From Xiphophorus maculatus (lineage: Eukaryota; Chordata; Actinopteri; Cyprinodontiformes; Poeciliidae): a DNA stretch of 64,000 nucleotides. Positions within the stretch are counted from its first letter, which is position 1. Every line of letters begins with the position of its first letter. The stretch is taken from assembly GCF_002775205.1 (NCBI RefSeq), contig NC_036461.1, positions 16,650,015 to 16,714,014 on the forward strand, read 5' to 3'. Shown in pieces: positions 56,760 to 64,000 of the stretch. The notes under the pieces were generated by a model. It saw nothing but the letters and a program-made list of their open reading frames with translations, searched no databases and had not been told where the DNA came from. The position numbers and the translations under genes were made by a program.

Positions 56760-57425
56760 GCTGACCTTTTCTAACAGAAGTGTACCCTTTGACCTAATCT
56801 ACACCAGAGCAGCTCTGGCTGTGTGTTCAGGGTCACTGTCATGAAAGAAAGTAAACCTCCTCACCAGTCTGAAATCTGCCGTGTCTAACACATCTCTTTC
56901 CAGAATTGTCTTGTAATTAACCCCCATCCGTCTTCCATGTCCCTGACCATGAAAACCACACCAATGTTTCAACCAAGGGGGATTTGTTTATGAGCAATGT
57001 CTTCTGTCACACATAAAGGTTTGCATGTTGGTCTAAAAGTTTGCTCTTTTTTTGACCAAAGCACCTTTTTCCAAATATCTGCTGCCTCATATGTCTTAGT
57101 ATGAGTTTTTAGAGCTTTCAGTGTTCAATGCTTTCAATGTTTTTGTTCTACCACTCTTACAAAAAAGACAGATTTGTGCAGTGCACAACGTATAGTTGTG
57201 GAGTTAATTGATTCTCAAACCTAAGCTGTGGATCTCTGCAGCTCCTCCAAAGTTACCTTTGACTTCTTGACTTCTTCTCTGATTAAGGCTCTCCCTCTGC
57301 TGAAGTGGTCGACCATGTCTTGGCAGCTATTCAGATATATTTTGCTAAGCACGGTTGTGCTTAAAAAACTGGAAAAAGTTGAAGAGGTATGAATGCCTTT
57401 ACAAGGTGCTGTAAATGTTGACATT
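56760..57425. mobile_element. Degenerate interspersed DNA repeat
   Basis: Contains the pattern CTTCTGTCACACATAAAGG, TTTGCATGTTGGTC and GACCAAAGCACC, and ends near ACAAGGTGCTGTAAATGTTGACA. This arrangement is familiar from an abundant fish repeat, probably a DNA transposon. No intact frame or clear terminal repeats are seen. Confidence 0.4.
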
Positions 57426-58372
57426 TGTTGTCTCCTACATGATGATGACTTTTATTCTTAGAGCTTGGCTTAGTTTATTAAACCAAACATGATCTGCAAC
57501 CAAAGAAGCACTATGATTAGCAAGATAGTCCACATTTAAACTGCCTGTTCTACTCCTCCTTGTCTTTATTTTACTGTGGATGGATTAAGCACACACTAAG
57601 CCAGAGCTTTCCCTTTGTGAAGTGCTGCCAAGACTCCCCCAGCAAACAGTGAGAGCTCCTGGCATTCAGGTTGAGTACCTGGCATCCACAACGCTACTGC
57701 TGGCACCTACCTTTCATCAGCCATCTGTAATCGCCTGTGTGTCCGACAACTTCCGCAAGTGTGTCCTCACATGTCACAGCGTCCAAATGGCCAGCTGTCT
57801 CTGCTTTTGGACCTCTATGTGACAGTAATTGATTGCTTTATCATTCGTATAGTCTGACATTTTTCCCAAGGGCATGTTTTTGTATCCAGAGTGAAATTTC
57901 TGCTTGCATTTTTTAGCTACACGGTGGTAAATCAGCAATGATGAGGCCAAATCAAAGGCTTGCATGATCTGTTCTGGTTGAGCTCCCTTAAAAGGTGAAG
58001 GAGGATTCAGCGCAGTATGCACATTCTCTCTAGAGATTACCACTAATATGAGCAGGTCTGTATTTATAGAAGAGCCCCACACTAGACACCCCATAATCCT
58101 CCCTGACCCCTGTTTCAATCCCTGCCTCATCCCAGTGTTTGGACCAGTTGACCATCGCTGTCCCTGACTTCAGCCTCACTCTCGCCTCATATCAGCCGAG
58201 GTAAACACTTTAGAGGACAGCTCTGCTTTTTGGGGAAGAAGAGGGAACATTTTCTCTGCATATTCTTACTCGATTAAAGTGAGAAGTCCAGGGACTATTA
58301 CACTTCTTGAATAATATTTTCTGTTTGTCCTCATTGTCTGTTGATGATCCTGCTGCTCTGTTTGACCCACAG
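57426..58372. other. Upstream region of fhl5
   Basis: No coding region recognised. A noncoding first exon and promoter of fhl5 must lie upstream of 58373 but could not be placed. Confidence 0.45.
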
Positions 58373-58392
58373 ATAAAGAAAAGCGAAACAAA

Positions 58393-61300
58393 ATGTCCTC
58401 CAGTGAGCGGTTTGACTGCCATTACTGCAAAGACTCTTTGTTGGGGAAGAAGTACATCATGAAAGAGGACACGCAGTATTGTACAAAGTGCTATGAGAAC
58501 CTATTTGCTAACTGCTGTGAAGTGTGCTCTTCACCTATTGGCTGCAACTTCAGGGTAAGTACAAACAACGACGCCCCGAGAAAAAATATGTCATCCTCAG
58601 ACTCCAGCTGCAGGAGAATTGTTCCCTGAATGCGTAGCAGCTAAATAATCTTAAGCTTATGTGGATTCAATATTTGTAGGACCTGTCCTATAAGGATCAC
58701 CACTGGCACGAGCAGTGCTTCAAGTGTGCAAAGTGCAGCCGCTCACTGGTAGAGAAGGCCTTTGCAGCCAAGGAGGATTTATTGCTTTGCACTGAATGCT
58801 ACGCACATGATTACTCGTCCAAGTGCAGCACCTGCAAGAAGACCATCATGCCAGGTACAGGCAGCCATGAACACCGCTCCACAAGATGAAGAATAAGGCT
58901 TATTGTGTTTAATAACATATTACACTTAACGTAATATATTAGACAAAACGTTTATGTCATTAGTGAAATTGAGAGTTTCTTTATTGATCTTAGCAACACT
59001 CAACAGTTGCAAGCAAAACCATGCAAACATAATGTCTATTAATAGCCATTCTGCAGTTGTTCCCACATCTACAGTTTCCAAGGCACTGAGTGAGCTTTTA
59101 ATCTCTGGTTTTAATAAGCCCGTATCAGGTTTATACAGGGATTTGTCAAATGTGTGTGGAGCTGAAATCTTTCAATGGCCAAACAAAACGTATCTTTCTC
59201 ACCTTTCAGTTTGAACCAATTTTGCTCTTTTATATTTATAAGCCTTCCTTCCCGTAAAAGCATTGCATATTCCTTTAGAAGTTGTCATTTTCAGGCAAGT
59301 GGGGCTCCAGAACGTTTTCTAAGGTACTGATGGAGGGTCACTGTTAGATTAGGCCAAGGGTCTGCATTCTGCAGCCCTGAAGTCATAAATGGCTCTTTTG
59401 ACCTTGCACAATAATTTTTGTTAAAATGATGAACATCTAATGCTTTCAAATATATACTAAATTTTCTCAGTTATCCTTATTTCCTTGGGATAACTGCATT
59501 GAATGTCCACAATTCATTGTCTTTAAGTAGGAAATTACTTAAAGTACTCAGAATCCAAGAAAATGTATCCATCCTCATTTGCATAAGTTTGATATTTTTC
59601 TTTATTTTAATACCCAAAAATGGAACCAAAAGGATGGATATTTTAAAATGACAACACGTTTTCAACAGTAGATGTTTGTCAAGAATAGGTTTCCTTCTTT
59701 CAAAAGGTTGTGTAATATTTGCTGCTCCAAACTAGTTTTATTTACCTGAAATAAGGGTAAAAATGGTTCTCTGATTTGCTCAAAGTTGAAGACCCCTACG
59801 GTCTACGGTACAATTTAACAATGGCGCACAAAAACTGAAAGAAAGACTAATATAATCGAAGACAGTACAAGGTAAAACACAAATCAGAGTTTTTAATGAC
59901 AAAGGAGTATGTGAAATTGAGAGTTTCTTTATTGATCTTAGCAACACTCAATAGTTGTAAGCAAAACCAGCCAAACATAATGTCTATTAAAAGCCATTAG
60001 TACTTTAGTAGTACTAATCAGTAGCCATTAGTGTTAAGCAAAAGTACAACACCTAGCAGCCTCATAGTTTTGCTAGAAACTGATTCTTTAGTAAAGTGAT
60101 AGTTCTGCTATCTGCTAGTTTTTGAAGAGACGATCTGGGAAGTAAATATAAGTCATAGTTTAGTTATCTGTAGTAGGAAGGTGTTCTATCACCTGGAGAT
60201 TGTGGAAAAGTAGACAAATCTTCACAGATGTAGGCAGATACTCCTTCATGCAATTTCTTTTTCTTTTTTTACTTTTGTCTTGAAAAACAATAACAACCTG
60301 GGGAGCTGGGGGAAGTCAGAGTAACATTTTTCTGAAATGGAGAGCACCAAAACAAATCCTAGTGTTTTCGGACTTGGAACTAGAACACCATCAATTCAGA
60401 AACCTTCAGCTTCCAAGACAAATTTGTACTCAGAAGCTGTTTTTTCCAAGTGCACATAAAAAGGGAACATAACAAATACAAGAATGTGTCCTAATGTGGA
60501 AATTCTAACTATGAGTTAGAGCAGTTTGGTATCCGTGGCGGCCGCAGCGCTTTTAAAACATAATGACAGTTGCTATTATAAATTATTCATTAACACTTCA
60601 GATGACTTGTACATATTTAAACCTGAGCCACGCTCATAGTACATGTAGGCACAGCAAGTAAAGGTTAAAAAACAAGAAAGAAGCAGTTTACGATCAGTAA
60701 GACATGTTTTAGTTTTCCTAAAATTCTTCCATAGTTATAAAAATATTCTTCCAGGACTTTTCATTACAAAATCAATGTGCCTAATTAGTATAAAATTTGC
60801 TTTAAAATTTCTCTTAAAGCACTGAATCAGGAGCTTCTGATTTGGTTATTTGTCGACATGCAACTTCCACAAATCACTTTTGCATGTAGAACCTAAAGAT
60901 ATCTCCTGATCAGAACAATATTTAGTCCAGTAATTGCAAAAATTCTCTACAACATTTTATCTTATAAACTACTAACATCACCTTTATAAAGTTACCCAGT
61001 TATTATAACAGTAATGCAGATCCATCTATAATCCCTAACCTTTGATTGCATGGTCTCCACTGACCAACTAAGACTATTTTAGGCAGCGTGTATTCTGTCA
61101 TTGAGGTACCATATGCTGGCTTAGCTGCTCTCGTGTCGTTTGCCAGGTTCCCGAAAAATGGAGTACAAGGGGAACAGCTGGCATGAGACTTGCTTCCTGT
61201 GTCACCGCTGCCAACAGCCAATAGGAACCAAGTCTTTCATCCCCAAAGACTCTGGCTACTTTTGTGTGCCCTGCTTTGAAAAGCAATTTGCATACCAGTG

Positions 61301-62679
61301 CTGTGCTTGTAAGAAGGTAAAAAAAAAACAACACACAACTGCATAATTTTTATGTAATGACTATTCCAATAAATTCACTGACTGCAGGTCAATCTGAGAA
61401 AGAATTACCATTTGTGCTCATGTTTGTTGTATACGTTTCTTGTATCTTCAGGCCATCACCACGGGTGGTGTGACCTATCAAGATAAGCCGTGGCATCGTG
61501 AGTGCTTCCTCTGCATCGGCTGCAGAAAGCAGCTTTCAGGGTATCGCTTCACTTCCAGGGAAAATTACCCCTACTGCCTGGAGTGTTTCAGTAACCTGTA
61601 TGCAAAGAAGTGTGTTGGTTGCACCAAACCCATTTCTAGTGAGTCATTCTGTGTATATTATGCTTCGCATAACTTTGTTGTCATAAGGATCATAATAATA
61701 CAGGATCATGAGGTATGCATTTTAACAGGCAGAGAGATAAAATAAGGAAAAACTTTCAAAAGTAGGAACAGATTAGAGGATTTTTAATTGTTGCAGATGC
61801 TTTCCATTCAACACATGGTCAAAATGAAACATACTGATTATGATACACAATATATACAAATCTATCAATACTGACTGCACTTCAGCAGGTTGACGCACAC
61901 TTTCGAAAATTCAAACTTAGGCTATGGCACGTTTGAGCTTAGGCGAAAGCTGAGAGGAATCCGTCTTGAGCGTCCTAGCTTTAAACACCAGGCAGTCGTC
62001 TTGCATCGAATGGTTGATAACAGCAGCAGCACAATGGTCACAAACACACATGAAAGCTGATTTTAGAATGAAGAAATGAATGGTCTAAAAGCCCCAACCT
62101 CAGCCTGAAAACTTGTTATCTATGATTAAAAATCAGATCTATGCAAGGGAACAAACCAGTGTAGTTACATCCCACCATTTTTCATAAGAAGAATGGTCGA
62201 TCCAGTCTCAATAATTCCAGAGGCCAGTTGTTAATGAATAACAAGTGTATGTTTAAGGTGCAGCTTTACTGGACGAGTTAGAGAAATAAATACAGTAAAA
62301 TTTAAAAGGAAAAAAATGTGTGCATTCAATTTAAAGTTTCTTCCCTGTACTGTTTCTCATCACATAAAAAAGTGCAAAAATAGTAAACTATTAATACCAC
62401 TGGTGAATGTATTCAAGCTTTTCACCCTAAAAATCTCAGCCATGTGATTAAAATATGCTTGGTGTTGTGCAAAAACAAGTATAAAGCAAACATAGACACA
62501 TACATGTTACCTGTTTTTCTCTTTCAGGTTTGGCAGGTGCCAAATATATCTCATTTGAGGAGCGTCAGTGGCACAGCGAGTGTTTCACCTGCATGCAGTG
62601 CTCTGTGTCACTGGTGGGACGCGGCTTCCTCACGCAGCGGGACGACATTTTGTGCACCGACTGCGGCAGGGAGAAATGA
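58393..62679 (+). CDS. fhl5: Four-and-a-half LIM domains protein 5, five coding exons
   Basis: LIM-only zinc-finger cofactor; mammalian FHL5 (ACT) is a CREM/CREB coactivator in testis. Coding exons are 58393-58554, 58680-58854, 61147-61316, 61452-61638 and 62528-62679, all with GT-AG borders and consistent phases (0, 1, 0, 1), giving 281 aa (family about 279-284). The order is an N-terminal half LIM (CHYCKDSLLGKKY) and then four LIM domains, each with the HWH/SWH/PWH/QWH..C..C centre. The acceptor AG at 58371-58372 shows a 5-prime noncoding exon upstream. FHL5 rather than FHL2 is favoured by LLGKKY, CFEKQFA and by position next to FUT9-type genes, as in human 6q16. All zinc ligands seem present. 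Confidence 0.93.
58855..61146 (+). other. Large fhl5 intron 2
   Basis: 2.3-kb intron with an imperfect 88-bp direct repeat (58963-59050 and 59911-59998) beginning GTGAAATTGAGAGTTTCTTT. No other gene is seen in it. Confidence 0.75.
61639..62527 (+). other. fhl5 last intron
   Basis: 889-bp intron, AT-rich, ending TTTCTCTTTCAG. No nested feature recognised. Confidence 0.75.
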
Positions 62680-63145
62680 CCTGTGCATGACAAGTTCACC
62701 CACGATGCAGCGACTTATGTTCTGTTTTGTTAATATGTTAATCGGTGTTAGCTTGGATGGTGCTGTTACCGCATAAAGTGATCAACATTTTCTCATTTTG
62801 CTTTAATGTAGTGTTCTTTTGTGAAAGTCATCATAATGGCATTCACATCAATGCTATTGTGACAGTTGGTGCTTATACAAACTTCTCAGTTTCCTATATA
62901 CAGTACATGTACAATCATGGTGCTTTATGCAAACATACTTATTCATTTTGACCTCAGTGAAATAATGTTTGTTTTTAAACCGTAGAACAAAAATATGTGA
63001 GAAAAAAACTAAATTACGTGGTGCTTTAAAAAAAAAAACACTATCTGCAGCCTTGCATGACCCTTGCACATTAATGCATGCAAATATACTCGCAAAGAAT
63101 CGCAAAATAACATATGAGTTTGCTCAATATATAAGACGTTGCTGC

Positions 63146-63151
63146 AATAAA
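63146..63151 (+). terminator. Probable fhl5 polyadenylation signal
   Basis: AATAAA about 470 bp after the stop codon, followed by TTTTCTAATG and T/G-rich sequence. It implies a 3-prime UTR of roughly 490 bp. Confidence 0.6.
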
Positions 63152-63174
63152 GTTTTCTAATGCCTGTTGTTTCT

Positions 63175-64000
63175 CATTTTGACATTTCAAGAGGAGATTA
63201 TCAATTTGATTTAGATGCACACACTGACTGAATGGACAGGCATTGTTAATTAGCTATGCTAAAGTGTTCAGTATTTGATAATGCCACACACATATTCAAT
63301 TAAACTAAAAAAATTACAGTACATTTAATGAAATAAAACTACTAAAGATTGGTGCAAGTCAAGAAAACTCAAATATACATTCAAAATGTATATTTACAGA
63401 TCAAAAAAGCACAAATAGATGCTTGAGTTTCAGCCAAAGGACAGTTCCACATTTCAACCATCTGCTCGTCCTGACAGACCGATGCATCTCAGCCCTCAGT
63501 TTGTTCTCCTCTGTGCTTCTTTATGCTCTGAAAAAGGTCTGTGTTTATGCATTGGTTGAATAAAAGGTGTTCCTTGATCTTAATAACTCTTTTAAGCAGA
63601 TGGGGACTTCTTTTAGGTTCAGGATCATGACTCAGATCACAGGTGGGAGAAGAGAGAAATGTATCTCTTTCCTAGATCCCACAGTCTAAGCTGTTAGCTA
63701 TTGTAGGTGTTGCCACAATTAACAGGTACAGATTGGGTGAGAAGTTTGCACACAGTTATCACTGGCATGACTGTCACATTATTGCAGGACTTTAAATGAT
63801 TTATTTGAGTTGTTCTTGTTTTTCAATTACTTTTTAAAATCACAATATGTGCAGGCTCCAAAATATTCTCATTCCGATAAGTATCTCAGGAAGTTGCATA
63901 GCAACCAGTGAGTAACGTTTCCATTATATGTCTGGCATAATTCTGGCTCAATATTTCACCAAGAGTTTTTCTCTGGAATGGCACAGAAATTTAGAATGTT
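63175..64000. other. Right-edge intergenic sequence
   Basis: Nothing recognised beyond AT-rich unique DNA. Confidence 0.5.

Overview
The window is nuclear DNA from a teleost fish, probably a percomorph. The evidence is spliced vertebrate genes (GT-AG introns), AT-rich spacers with CA, TA and AAT microsatellites, and fish-type mobile DNA: a sushi-like Ty3 chromovirus, Rex3, an L2-type LINE tail, Tc1, hAT and an endogenous retrovirus with tRNA-His primer site. There are no operons, rRNA or tRNA genes, or CRISPR arrays.

About 1-52,000 is a tandem array of roughly 7-13 kb units, each built around an alpha-1,3-fucosyltransferase gene of the FUT9 type (GT10). Unit 1 (about 1-13,254) carries FUT-A (248-1550). 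Unit 2 (13,255-23,653) carries FUT-B (13,462-14,762). Unit 3 (23,654-36,007) has lost its FUT gene and holds a complete 5.3-kb Ty3 chromovirus (26,752-32,088). Unit 4 (36,008-48,296) carries FUT-C (36,215-37,514), a retroviral env remnant between two LTRs, a Tc1 MITE and a Rex3 LINE. Unit 5 (48,297-about 52,000) carries FUT-D, broken by an inverted piece of unit spacer and followed by a second, duplicated FUT C-terminus. Units 1-3 also hold an older FUT remnant with a shared internal deletion. It lies next to a 653-655-bp cassette with a 90-93-codon ORF, and in unit 2 the cassette is inverted between 7-bp inverted repeats. FUT-A, -B and -C look intact (365-366 aa). Each has a 13-nt first coding exon supplying only four residues plus one base, followed by a single large exon.

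Downstream, 52,000-58,372 is intergenic DNA with old repeats. At 58,393-62,679 lies a five-coding-exon LIM-only gene, fhl5, predicted at 281 aa. FUT9 and FHL5 are near neighbours on human 6q16, so the array probably represents the ancestral fut9 locus expanded in place.

Insertion chronology can be read from which units carry an element and from the matching empty sites. The old FUT remnant and the LTR fragment predate unit duplication. The L2 fragment, hAT, two solo LTRs, Rex3 and the Ty3 element are each confined to one unit and are younger. The FUT enzymes would act in the Golgi to add alpha-1,3-fucose to N-acetyllactosamine glycans. The array reads as a birth-and-death glycosyltransferase family with gene conversion, one gene loss and one rearranged copy.
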